DNA from: CBINFS01 sp966250015
Lineage (GTDB): Bacteria > Bacteroidota > Rhodothermia > Rhodothermales > DASSAV01
Direction: 5' to 3'
Length of the DNA: 64,000 bases
Assembly (NCBI GenBank): GCA_966250015.1
Contig: CBINFS010000003.1
Location: 124,001-188,000 of the forward strand
This document shows positions 1 through 8,235 of this stretch, piece by piece. Position 1 is the first letter of the stretch; each line of letters begins with the position of its first letter. The notes below the pieces were generated by a model. It did no database searches and was not told the DNA's origin. It was given only the letters and a program-made list of their open reading frames with translations. A program made the position numbers and the translations under genes.

Positions 1-1164
1 CTGAAGCTGCTTGAGGCCGAGCGAAATGCGCTGGCGCTCCTTGTCGTAGTCGAGCACGACCACGTTGAGCTTCTGATCGAGGGAAACCAGCTCGGACGGA
101 TGCGATACGCGTCCCCAGGAAAGGTCCGTGATGTGAAGCAACCCGTCTACGCCGCCCAGGTCGATGAACACACCGAAGTCGGTGATATTCTTGACGGTGC
201 CTTCGAGCACCTGTCCGGGCTCCATGGTCGACAGGATCTTCTTCCGCTGCGCTTCGAGCTCTTTCTCGATGAGCGCCTTGTGCGAGACGACGATGTTCTC
301 GTTGGCCTCGTTGAGCTTGACGATCTTGAACTCCATCCGCTTGTCGAGGTACGCATCGAAGTCACGGACGGGGCGAACGTCAATCTGGGAGCCCGGCAGG
401 AATGCCTCCATGCCGTCGAAGAGCTCGACGATCATGCCGCCCTTGATTCGGCGAACGATCGTACCTTCGAGCACCTGCTCCTGCTCGTACGCATCGACGA
501 TCCGCTGCCAGCGACGTACGGTATCCGCTTTGGACTTGGAGAGGACGAGCTGCCCTTGATAGTCCTCGATACGCTCGAGGAAGACTTCTACCTCGTCGCC
601 AGGTTTGAGCTCACGGTCGAACTCGTTTTTGGGAACGATGCCGTCGCTTTTAAAGCCGATGTCGATCACGACATCCTTTTCACCTACGCTGACCACCCGG
701 CCTTTTACTATTTCATTGGCCGTTACGTCGGTGAGCGTCTGTTCGACGAGGTTCCGGAACTGGTTTAAGGAGCTGTCTACCTCCTCTTCCTGCATGTGTT
801 CGAGCTCCTCGAGGCTGTACACTCGGCCAATGATTTCGCCGGTGAAGCCAATGCTACCAGTAGGTACGAGCTCTTCCGGGCCCGACACTGAGGTCGGCTC
901 GTCTGCCTGAGTGTCCGATTCGACCACCGGTGTCTCCACTTCCTGATCTGGAACGGCTTCGGATACTTCCTGCTCCGTCGATTCCGGCGCCTCAGTCGAT
1001 GCCTCAACCGGCACGTCCTGAACGGTTTCTTCCGGTGCATCTGGCGGCGTGGCCGCTTCTTCAGCCTCAGTTACGGCTTCGTTTTCGACCTGAGGTTCAA
1101 CTACCGGCTCTTCGGTTTCGATGTTATCCGCTGGGTTGTTGGGGTTCTGCTGATTTTCAGCCAT
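1..1164 (-). CDS. rpsA: 30S ribosomal protein S1 (3' end beyond window)
   Basis: Ribosomal protein S1 binds mRNA on the small subunit through repeated S1 (OB-fold) domains. The frame is open from the ATG at 1164 to the window edge, giving 388 residues. S1 repeats lie at about 153-212, 231-297 and 318-388; the third shows the typical core TDFGVFIDLGGVDGLLHI. The ATG is preceded by a good Shine-Dalgarno (cggag, about 8 nt upstream). Residues 1-150 form an unusually long N-terminal part: about 100 residues rich in E, P, V and T and almost free of K/R, followed by a short linker. E. coli S1 starts its first repeat near residue 20. cmk lies just upstream in the same direction, the conserved cmk-rpsA order. 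The C-terminal repeats are not visible. Confidence 0.97.
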   Translation of the reverse strand, partial: MAENQQNPNNPADNIETEEPVVEPQVENEAVTEAEEAATPPDAPEETVQDVPVEASTEAPESTEQEVSEAVPDQEVETPVVESDTQADEPTSVSGPEELVPTGSIGFTGEIIGRVYSLEELEHMQEEEVDSSLNQFRNLVEQTLTDVTANEIVKGRVVSVGEKDVVIDIGFKSDGIVPKNEFDRELKPGDEVEVFLERIEDYQGQLVLSKSKADTVRRWQRIVDAYEQEQVLEGTIVRRIKGGMIVELFDGMEAFLPGSQIDVRPVRDFDAYLDKRMEFKIVKLNEANENIVVSHKALIEKELEAQRKKILSTMEPGQVLEGTVKNITDFGVFIDLGGVDGLLHITDLSWGRVSHPSELVSLDQKLNVVVLDYDKERQRISLGLKQLQ

Positions 1165-1360
1165 ACTTTTCTCCGGGCATGCCGCAGGTGTCGAGTTGGG
1201 TTTTCAAGGTATGCGACCTTGCCCTTGTGTTGTTTTGTCTGCTCCTTCCCTCCCTTGAAAAGAGAATGTGCAGGTTTAGGGTTAAACGTTTAGTGAATGT
1301 TTACTGCTTACGTCTATGCACCGTTACGGACCAGTTAGGACTGTGACGGTATAGTTGTTT

Positions 1361-2044
1361 TCAAACGGAAAAACGCCCTTTGCGTTCCTTTACTTTTTCG
1401 ATTACGAAGTCAACCTGTTCACCGATGCTGCGCTTCGTCGTATCCAGGTCAATGGCGTCTTCGGCTCGGCGCAAGGGTGATAGTTCACGCTCGCTATCTT
1501 GCCGATCGCGCTCCACGATTTCCTGCAAAATGGTTTCATACGGCAGTACCTTCCCCGCCGCTTCCAACTGCTCCTGCCGTCTTCGCGCGCGAATGGCCGG
1601 GTCGGCCACCATGAAGATCTTGACGTCGGCGTCGGGGAAAACGACCGTTCCGATGTCCCGACCTTCGACAACGACGCCTCCACCCTGCCGCAAGTACTCC
1701 CGGGCAATACGCCGCTGCTCTGCAACCAGCTTCTCTCTCACAGCCTTGTACGCGCTTATCCGGCTCGAAAGGGCGCCGACCTCAGGTGTCCGAATCGAAT
1801 CGGTCACGTCTTCCCCATTAACCAGCACCCTAATGCCGTCAGGCTCATGCCGGAAAGCAAGCTGCAAACCCTCCAATCGCTCCCGCACCACCGACTCATC
1901 CTCGATGGGCGAATCGGCCAGCGCATAGGCTACTGCCCTGTACATTGCGCCCGTATCGAGGTAATGATACCCCAGCCTTTCCGCCACAAGGCGAGCCGTC
2001 GTGCTCTTCCCTGAGCCGGCCGGACCATCGATTGCTACAATCAC
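1361..2044 (-). CDS. cmk: cytidylate kinase
   Basis: Phosphorylates CMP and dCMP with ATP in pyrimidine nucleotide metabolism, in the cytoplasm. The P-loop GPAGSGKSTTA is at the N-terminus, followed by DTGAMYRAVA and VVEGRDIGTVVFPDADVKIF, all hallmarks of the Cmk family; the lid region RRRQEQ and the DSERELSPLRRAEDAIDLDT motif are also present. I chose the GTG at 2044, which gives 227 residues, the usual family length, and places VIVAIDGPAG at the N-terminus. An upstream ATG at 2164 would add 40 residues of unrelated sequence. It sits 196 bp upstream of rpsA and is probably cotranscribed with it, as in many bacteria. Confidence 0.95.
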   Translation of the reverse strand: MIVAIDGPAGSGKSTTARLVAERLGYHYLDTGAMYRAVAYALADSPIEDESVVRERLEGLQLAFRHEPDGIRVLVNGEDVTDSIRTPEVGALSSRISAYKAVREKLVAEQRRIAREYLRQGGGVVVEGRDIGTVVFPDADVKIFMVADPAIRARRRQEQLEAAGKVLPYETILQEIVERDRQDSERELSPLRRAEDAIDLDTTKRSIGEQVDFVIEKVKERKGRFSV

Positions 2045-2160
2045 GGGCGACAGTGTACAATTACGAACTAAACACGAGCCGAGAAAAATAGCAACTACAC
2101 GATCTTGAAACAAGATCATGAAAACTAAGCCGTAATGAAGGTACCGACGTTCCGGAGCCG

Positions 2161-2781
2161 TCACCTGCCTTCAGGAGCAGCACCCACGTCTCGGCTCAGA
2201 ATGGTGATCGGATTGGGATACCGAATGGGTCCCAACGGCGTATCGATCACCGGGACGGCATCCAGCCTAATGTTCCGTGGAGAACCGCCCTGCCCCGTGA
2301 CGGCGAGCGCCAGCTCGACCAGATCAGGCGCGTTTCGCTCGAAAAAGTCGTACAGATCGAGGCTGATTGTTATTGGGACGTCCGTTGGCTGTCCCGGTGG
2401 TAAAAGGATCGCCCGGTCGAACACGCCGCTAACGGTCTGTCGGTCCTCTATGAAAAGCGTCCAGTCCATCCCCACCAGGCGAGCCTGTACGTCGTTGGTT
2501 GCCGGATTCTCGGCACGTAGGTGGAGCGTAAAATTGAGCGGCAGGTTTTTCTGGGCGATCCCGGTGGTGATCCGAATGAGATCGGTCGCCCGCAAGTCAC
2601 TGTAAGATTGAATTCTATCGAGCGCGACACCGGCCAGGTTGGCCTGTGAAACGCGGTCGATGTCGAAATCGACCTGCCGCAAGCTCGCGATCTCGCGCAG
2701 AGTCTGGCAGCCTGCGATCGTCACAGTGAAAAGCAGGAACGTGAGTAGGAAAGCCCGTTGGGGTCGGAAAGGAGAGGTCAT
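2161..2781 (-). CDS. LEA-type-2-like lipoprotein
   Basis: A 206-residue predicted lipoprotein. Residues 1-25 are a signal sequence (FLLTFLLFTVTIAGC) ending in a lipobox with Cys25. The mature part is a single beta-rich domain with the NLPLNFTLHLRAENPATNDVQARL pattern of LEA14/WHy domains, a fibronectin-like fold often found in small envelope lipoproteins. No catalytic residues are evident. It lies upstream of cmk; its stop at 2161 is over 100 bp from the chosen cmk start, so cotranscription is possible. The molecular role is unknown; the LEA/WHy assignment is from pattern memory and is moderately sure. Confidence 0.75.
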   Translation of the reverse strand: MTSPFRPQRAFLLTFLLFTVTIAGCQTLREIASLRQVDFDIDRVSQANLAGVALDRIQSYSDLRATDLIRITTGIAQKNLPLNFTLHLRAENPATNDVQARLVGMDWTLFIEDRQTVSGVFDRAILLPPGQPTDVPITISLDLYDFFERNAPDLVELALAVTGQGGSPRNIRLDAVPVIDTPLGPIRYPNPITILSRDVGAAPEGR

Positions 2782-2878
2782 GCTCGTTCGGTTGGTTAAT
2801 TAGCGTAGAGTGGATGAAAAATCCGCTTCATCCGTCGGTGAGTCCGAAACTCCTCGTACCTTCCCGTCGGAATTTCAG

Positions 2879-3445
2879 ATGGCACGCAACAAAAAATGGG
2901 CCATGCGAAAGCTCAGACACGATGAAATACCGAGGCCGGATCCGAAAGAGGTAGCGTTATTACCGAGGCATCCCATCTCAATCGTCCTCAACAACGTCCG
3001 CTCAATATATAACGTCGGATCGATCTTTCGAACATCCGACGCCGCCTTGATAGAACACGTTTACATAACGGGATATACCGGTACACCCGACCACCGGTCA
3101 CTGCACAAGACTGCGTTGGGCGCGCAGGAGACAGTACCATGGTCCTACCATCGTGACCCTGTAGAGGTGCTGACCGCGTTACGGTCGAAAGGATACGCCC
3201 TTGCCGTTCTCGAAATAACCGATTCACCGAAGTATGCGGACGACCTGCAGCTCGATCACTTCCCTCTGGCGTTGGTGCTCGGAAATGAGGTGACGGGCGT
3301 GGACGACGTGCTCGTCGAGATGGCCGACCTGGCTATCGAGATTCCTCAGTTCGGCGCCAAGCAGTCGCTCAACGTTTCCGTTGCGTACGGGATTGCCGTT
3401 TTCGATCTGGTCCGCCGCTACCGGAAGCTCCACGAATCAACTTGA
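2879..3445 (+). CDS. TrmH/SpoU-family RNA 2'-O-methyltransferase
   Basis: Methylates a ribose 2'-OH in tRNA or rRNA using S-adenosylmethionine through a knotted SPOUT fold. The three SpoU motifs are clear: motif 1 NVRSIYNVGSIFRTSDA, motif 2 LALVLGNEVTGVDD, and motif 3 IPQFGAKQSLNVSVAYGIAVF with the conserved N-S/N-V-S trace. I chose the ATG at 2879 (188 residues, a usual length). A GTG at 2810 would add 23 residues of low-complexity sequence, and a Met at 2906 is also possible. The gene diverges from the LEA-like lipoprotein. The substrate (which tRNA or rRNA position) cannot be told from the sequence. Confidence 0.88.
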   Translation: MARNKKWAMRKLRHDEIPRPDPKEVALLPRHPISIVLNNVRSIYNVGSIFRTSDAALIEHVYITGYTGTPDHRSLHKTALGAQETVPWSYHRDPVEVLTALRSKGYALAVLEITDSPKYADDLQLDHFPLALVLGNEVTGVDDVLVEMADLAIEIPQFGAKQSLNVSVAYGIAVFDLVRRYRKLHEST

Positions 3446-3452
3446 AACCGAA

Positions 3453-3492
3453 AGGCCCTCCCGTATTCCCGAACGGAAAAACGAAAGGGCCT
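3453..3492. terminator. hairpin between convergent genes, possible bidirectional terminator
   Basis: AGGCCCT at 3453-3459 pairs with AGGGCCT at 3486-3492, with a small inner CCGT/ACGG pair. It lies between the stop of the SpoU methylase (3445) and the stop of gltX (3513), where a shared terminator is expected. No strong T-run follows on either strand, so the call is moderate. Confidence 0.45.
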
Positions 3493-3512
3493 GATTTCGA
3501 ATCGTCTATTCC

Positions 3513-5003
3513 TTATCCCAGCACTTCCGCTGCGCGGTACATTCGCCTCCGGCACGTCTCTTTTCCGAGAACGGCCATCATGTGGAAGAGGCTCGGGCCG
3601 AACGACACGCCGCTGACGGCAATGCGTGTCGGGTGTATGATACGCCCCGTCCCGACCCCACGCGCTTCGGCGAGCTCACGCAGCGATTGTTCGATCTGTT
3701 CGGATTCGAACACCTCCAGATGCTCGAGCCTGTCGGCAAAAGCGGTCACCAGCTCGGCCGAATCCTCCTTCCATCTCTTTTTGACACCCTGCTCCTCGTA
3801 CGATTCCGGATCGACGAAAAAATACGGGCTCGATAATGCGACGTCTTCGGCCAGTGTGATTCTTTCCTGTATCAAGATGGCGACTTCGCGCACGTATTCG
3901 TCACTTGCCGTGAATCCGTGTTTTTCGATGAACGGGCGTACGCGTTTTGTAAGCTCCTCAGGCGACAGCCGGCGTAGGTACTGCTGATTGTACCAATGGA
4001 GCTTATCCAGATTGAATTGCACACCGCTGGAACCTACACGTTCGATCGTGAAGGCTTCCACCAGCTCGTCGAGTGAAAAGATCTCCTGCTCGGTGCCCGG
4101 GTTCCAGCCGAGGAACGCGAGGAAGTTCACAAGCGCCTGCGGCTCGTACCCGGCGTCCCGATATTGCCTGACTGAAACGGGGATTCCGATCTTGTCCGCA
4201 CTTCGTTTTGACAGCTTCCCTCCTTCCGGGCTCAGAATGAGGGGAAGGTGAGCCCACTGTGGGGGCGTCCACCCCAGGAACTGGTAAAGCAGGATGTGCT
4301 TGGGCGTAGAAGGTAGCCACTCCTCTCCTCTGATGACGTGTGTGACCCCCATCAGGTGGTCGTCCACGACGTTTGCCAGGTGGTAGGTGGGCATGCCGTC
4401 CGACTTGATGAGCACCTGATCGTCGACGACGCTCGATTCGAAGGTGACGCTGCCCCGTATCAGGTCGTCGAAACGGACCGATTCACCCCTGGGCACTTTG
4501 AGCCGTACGACGTAGTCCTGCCCGCTTTCGAGCCGCCGTTTTACCTCTTCTTCCGGCAAGGTGAGGGAGTTGCTCATCTGGGTGCGCGTCGAGGCGTCGT
4601 ATTTGGCCCCGATGACACCCTGGGCTTCCATTCGCCTGCGCATCGCTTCGATCTCGTCCGGCGAGTCGAAGGCAATGTAGGCATATCCCTTTTCGAGCAG
4701 CTGGTCGGCGTATTGTTTGTATAATGCCTTCCTTTCGGATTGCCGGTAGGGTTCGTGCGGTCCACCCTTGCGGACCCCTTCATCGTACTCGAGTCCGGCC
4801 CATTCGAGTGACTCGAGGATGTCCTCCTCGGCGCCATCGACGTACCGTTCCTGATCGGTATCCTCGATCCTGAGGATAAACTTTCCGCCCCTATTCCGTG
4901 CAAACAGATAGTTGTATAGCGCCGTTCGTAATCCGCCTATGTGAAGCAAGCCGGTCGGGCTGGGCGCAAATCGGACGCGAACGGCAGAATCAGTTGTTTC
5001 CAT
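3513..5003 (-). CDS. gltX: glutamyl-tRNA synthetase
   Basis: Charges tRNA-Glu with glutamate. Class I signatures are present: the HIGH-type motif as APSPTGLLHIGGLRTALYN near residue 15 and the KMSKS-type motif as KLSKRSADKIG in the middle. The anticodon-binding helical C-terminal part follows, ending in an RIAVSGVSFGPSLFHMMAVLGKE segment. I chose the ATG at 5003 (496 residues, METTDSAVRVRFAPSP), the usual length; the frame is open 24 codons further upstream without a family match. It is 13 bp downstream of glnS and surely cotranscribed, so two paralogous class I synthetases sit side by side. Confidence 0.96.
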   Translation of the reverse strand: METTDSAVRVRFAPSPTGLLHIGGLRTALYNYLFARNRGGKFILRIEDTDQERYVDGAEEDILESLEWAGLEYDEGVRKGGPHEPYRQSERKALYKQYADQLLEKGYAYIAFDSPDEIEAMRRRMEAQGVIGAKYDASTRTQMSNSLTLPEEEVKRRLESGQDYVVRLKVPRGESVRFDDLIRGSVTFESSVVDDQVLIKSDGMPTYHLANVVDDHLMGVTHVIRGEEWLPSTPKHILLYQFLGWTPPQWAHLPLILSPEGGKLSKRSADKIGIPVSVRQYRDAGYEPQALVNFLAFLGWNPGTEQEIFSLDELVEAFTIERVGSSGVQFNLDKLHWYNQQYLRRLSPEELTKRVRPFIEKHGFTASDEYVREVAILIQERITLAEDVALSSPYFFVDPESYEEQGVKKRWKEDSAELVTAFADRLEHLEVFESEQIEQSLRELAEARGVGTGRIIHPTRIAVSGVSFGPSLFHMMAVLGKETCRRRMYRAAEVLG

Positions 5004-5016
5004 TCTATAAGGGGTA

Positions 5017-7422
5017 CTAAGCGTCGAGTTTTTTGACGAACAGGTCGCGTGCGGTTTCCGGATTGGCGCGGCCACCGGTTTCCTGCATCAAACGGCCGAG
5101 GAAGAACCCAATAAGGCCGGTTTTCCCCTGGCGATACTGTTCCCTTTTATCCGGATGAGCGTCAAGAATACGGTCGACCATAGCCTCCAGCTCCGAGGTG
5201 TCGGTTAGCTGCCGCAACCCCTTATCATTAACGATGGCGACCGGATCTCGTCCTGTTTCGAGCATCTCCGCAAACACGTCCTTGGCGATCCGACCGGTTA
5301 TCACGCCGCCGTCGATCAGCTCGACGAGCTTTCCAATTTGCTCACCGGTGAACGGAAAGTCGTCAATCGGCCGGTTTTTGGTTTCACGCAGCACCTCATT
5401 GATGATCCAGTTGGCCACACTCTTTGGATTGTTGTGAGCCCTGATTGCTTCTTCGAAGAACGCACTAAGCTTTCGATTTTCAACCAGGATGAGGGCGTCG
5501 TCCTTTTGCAGGTTCATTTCCTGCGTGTATCGGGTCAATCTTTCGCGTTTATCCGGAGAAAGGGTGGCAACAGGATCCGACTTCTCCTCCGACGTCCTCA
5601 CCGGTTCGAGTTTCTCCTTAGCACTACGTCGCCGAGCTTCATCCTTCTTAACCTCCGCGTCCTTCTGCTCCGCCTGAACGATTTTTCCCCATGAATCACG
5701 CAGGGAAATGATTCGATTGAACACCAGCTTATCGGGTTTCGAATCGACCGGATCGCGCCAGAAGTACCCCTGGCGCTCGAACTGATACCGCGTCTCCGGG
5801 TCGTCGTCCAGGATGCTGGGCTCGACCATACATCCCTCCTTCACGACAAGCGACTCCGGATTCAGCAGCTCCCGGAAATCCGTCTCGACCTCATCCGGAT
5901 TCGGGACCGTGAAGAGCCGATCGTAAAGCCTGACTTCGACCGGGACTGCATGCTCGGCCGACACCCAATGGATCGTCCCTTTGATCTTGCGCCCGTCCGG
6001 GGCATTCCCGCCCCGGCTCTCGGGGTCGTACGTACAGAATAGCTCGACGATCTGCCCGGTGGATTCGTCCTTGATCACGCGCTCACACTTGATGATGTAC
6101 GCATATCTCAGCCGGACCTCCTGCCCTGGCGAAAGCCGATGAAACTTCTTCGGCGGGTTCTCCATAAAGTCGTCCCGCTCGATGTAGATGGTACGGCAGA
6201 AGGGAACCTTTCGTGAGCCCTCACGCGGCACGTCGTGCGGCCAGTACGGTGCATCGAGCCATTCTACTTCGCCTTCGGGGTAGTTCGTGATGGTCACTTT
6301 CAGTGGATCGAGCACACCCATGACTCTGGGAGCGCGGTAGTTCAGGTCGTCACGAATACTATGTTCGAACAGCGCGATGTCGACCCGGCTGTTAGCTTTC
6401 GCTACACCGATACGTTCTGCGAAATCTCGGATTGCCTCGGGCGTAATACCCCGACGCCTCATGCCAGCGATGGTGGGCATTCGGGGATCGTCCCACCCGT
6501 CAACGTGACCGCCCTTGACGAGCTCGAGCAGCTTCCGCTTGCTCAGGACCGTGTAGTCGAGCGCCAGCCTTGCAAACTCGTACTGATGCGGCCGTGGATC
6601 GCCCACCGTGTTGTCGAGCACCCAGTCGTAAATCTCACGATTGTTGTCGAACTCCAGCGTACACAGAGAGTGTGTAATGGACTCGATGGCGTCCGAGAGT
6701 GGGTGGGCAAAATCGTACATCGGGTAGATGCACCACTTGTCTCCCGTGCGGTAATGCGTGGCGTGTCGAATCCGGTAGAGTAGTGGGTCGCGCGCTTTCA
6801 TGTTTTGCGAGGCCATATCCATTTTTGCCCGCAAGACGTGTTCGCCGTCCTTAAACTCTCCAGCTCTCATTCTCTGAAAGAGATCGAGGTTTTCTTCAAC
6901 CGTTCGATTCCGGTAAGGGCTCTCCTTGCCCGGCTCGGTTACGGTGCCTCTATTCAGCCGGATCTCCTCCTCCGTCTGGCTGTCGACGTAAGCTTTGCCG
7001 TCCTTGATCAATTTGACGGCGTAGTTGTACAGCGCCTCGAAGTAGTCCGAAGCAAAAAACAACCGATCCTCCCAGTCAAAACCGAGCCAGCGCACGTCGC
7101 GCTGAATCGCTTCGACGTACTCGAGGTCTTCAGTAGTGGGATTGGTGTCGTCAAACCGAAGGTTGCACTTGCCGTTGTAGTCACGCGCCAATCCAAAATT
7201 CAGGCAGATCGACTTGGCGTGCCCAATGTGGAGATAACCGTTCGGCTCGGGAGGGAACCGCGTCCTCACGCGGCCGTCGTGCAGACCGGCCTTCAGATCC
7301 GCCTCGATGATTTCGCGGATAAAGTTGGTAGTGCTTCCTGATCGCCCTTCAAGTTTGGCGCCCGATAGATCCGCATTAGATACGGTCTTGTCGGTAATCG
7401 ATTCGGTTTGGGAAAGACTCAT
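5017..7422 (-). CDS. glnS: glutaminyl-tRNA synthetase with C-terminal GatB/YqeY tail
   Basis: Charges tRNA-Gln directly with glutamine. The core (about residues 1-560) has the HIGH motif in RFPPEPNGYLHIGHAKSI near residue 65, the LRFDDTNP motif, the KMSKS-type VLSKRKL motif and the two beta-barrel anticodon domains. After a charged linker (residues about 570-625, K/E-rich) comes a 180-residue helical part with the pattern of the GatB_YqeY tail: VANWIINEVLRE, GVITGRIAKDVFAEMLETG and a final KTGLIGFFLGRLMQET. Such a tail is known from Deinococcus GlnRS, where it aids tRNA-Gln binding. I chose the ATG at 7422 (801 residues). A perfect hairpin lies just upstream and isolates it from the anti-sigma gene. 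Confidence 0.95.
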   Translation of the reverse strand: MSLSQTESITDKTVSNADLSGAKLEGRSGSTTNFIREIIEADLKAGLHDGRVRTRFPPEPNGYLHIGHAKSICLNFGLARDYNGKCNLRFDDTNPTTEDLEYVEAIQRDVRWLGFDWEDRLFFASDYFEALYNYAVKLIKDGKAYVDSQTEEEIRLNRGTVTEPGKESPYRNRTVEENLDLFQRMRAGEFKDGEHVLRAKMDMASQNMKARDPLLYRIRHATHYRTGDKWCIYPMYDFAHPLSDAIESITHSLCTLEFDNNREIYDWVLDNTVGDPRPHQYEFARLALDYTVLSKRKLLELVKGGHVDGWDDPRMPTIAGMRRRGITPEAIRDFAERIGVAKANSRVDIALFEHSIRDDLNYRAPRVMGVLDPLKVTITNYPEGEVEWLDAPYWPHDVPREGSRKVPFCRTIYIERDDFMENPPKKFHRLSPGQEVRLRYAYIIKCERVIKDESTGQIVELFCTYDPESRGGNAPDGRKIKGTIHWVSAEHAVPVEVRLYDRLFTVPNPDEVETDFRELLNPESLVVKEGCMVEPSILDDDPETRYQFERQGYFWRDPVDSKPDKLVFNRIISLRDSWGKIVQAEQKDAEVKKDEARRRSAKEKLEPVRTSEEKSDPVATLSPDKRERLTRYTQEMNLQKDDALILVENRKLSAFFEEAIRAHNNPKSVANWIINEVLRETKNRPIDDFPFTGEQIGKLVELIDGGVITGRIAKDVFAEMLETGRDPVAIVNDKGLRQLTDTSELEAMVDRILDAHPDKREQYRQGKTGLIGFFLGRLMQETGGRANPETARDLFVKKLDA

Positions 7423-7441
7423 TTCATCATCTAAAAACAGT

Positions 7442-7472
7442 GCGTCCGGAACAGTGACCTCGTTCCGGACGC
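7442..7472 (-). terminator. Rho-independent terminator-like hairpin upstream of glnS
   Basis: A perfect 11-bp inverted repeat, gcgtccggaac at 7442-7452 and gttccggacgc at 7462-7472, with a 9-nt loop. On the minus strand it is followed by actgttttta, a T-run 4 nt after the stem. It lies 20 bp before the glnS ATG and so could end transcripts from the sigma/anti-sigma operon, or act as an attenuator in the glnS leader. Confidence 0.7.
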
Positions 7473-7492
7473 AATCAACCTCATCAATAATT

Positions 7493-7642
7493 TTATAACG
7501 CTTCCTGACGAACCTCGCTCGAAGTGGCGGCATCATCCGGCGAGTCCAGTTCGGGGCCAGGCTTGTTGATAGTTCCACGCCTGAACCTTCGAAAAAGTGC
7601 CGTGTCAGGTTCCAGCGGATTTGAGATACTAGATGTCCGCGG
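7493..7642 (-). other. open frame continuing in frame after the anti-sigma stop codon
   Basis: Directly after the TAA of the anti-sigma gene the same frame stays open for 47 codons and ends in a second TAA. The translation is protein-like (SNPLEPDTALFRRF, then KPGPELDSPDDAATSSEV) with acidic and proline-rich character. No ATG, GTG or TTG lies in it before the conserved-looking part. It may be chance, a remnant of a longer C-terminus cut by a nonsense mutation, or a readthrough extension. Confidence 0.2.
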
Positions 7643-8194
7643 TTATAAAGTTTCGACGGCCTGTAGTTCCTCTGCTTTCGAAGCCTCGATCGTCAATCCT
7701 GGGTAGAAAACGTATACGGCTTCCCTCACACCGGGCGTTTGCGGGAACTCGACCCGTTCTTCCCCTCCGGAAACGAAAAACACGGAAGGCGAGCGCGGTG
7801 GTTCGACGCGTAACAGCAAGCCGGTTATGAACAGTACGATTGCAGCCAGCATGGCAGCTCGTATCGAAATGCGGGTTTGCAGCCGCCAGACTGGTTCGCG
7901 GTCGGCGGCACGATCGAGACGCATACGGCTCCCCTTGTGCTGCGCAAGCCGTTTGAAGAAAGCATCGTCCGTAGCGGGTGGCACTACTATGTGTTCCATC
8001 CTGCCGTAGCGCCGGAATCGCATGACACTGTCGAGGGTATGACGGCAGGAGTCGCACGTAGCCAGGTGTGCAAAGAACTCTGCCTGTCGGCTCGTTGCCA
8101 GCTCGCCGTCGACAAACAGGTTCAGCGCCTCCACCATTTCAGGGCTGCAGCGATCCTTCCCGGATGCCGTGCGATCAATTAATTCAATGCTCAT
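7643..8194 (-). CDS. zinc-finger anti-sigma factor
   Basis: Probable membrane-anchored inhibitor of the ECF sigma factor encoded 41 bp upstream. Residues about 20-57 form a ZAS zinc finger: LNLFVDGEL followed by FAHLATCDSC, the H-x3-C-x2-C ligand set. One transmembrane helix (AAMLAAIVLFITGLLL) is at about residues 112-128, leaving a short sensory C-terminal part of 50 residues outside the cytoplasm. At 183 residues it is compact for the family. The signal it senses cannot be read from the sequence. The gene ends with TAA, but the frame stays open afterwards (see the following element). Confidence 0.88.
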   Translation of the reverse strand: MSIELIDRTASGKDRCSPEMVEALNLFVDGELATSRQAEFFAHLATCDSCRHTLDSVMRFRRYGRMEHIVVPPATDDAFFKRLAQHKGSRMRLDRAADREPVWRLQTRISIRAAMLAAIVLFITGLLLRVEPPRSPSVFFVSGGEERVEFPQTPGVREAVYVFYPGLTIEASKAEELQAVETL

Positions 8195-8235
8195 AGACTT
8201 CTTGCGCTCATTAAATCACACTCTACTACTGCGTG

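Noticed and set aside
100..768. 222-codon plus-strand open frame inside rpsA
   Set aside because: It is the antisense shadow of S1; the minus-strand frame has clear S1 repeats and a Shine-Dalgarno.
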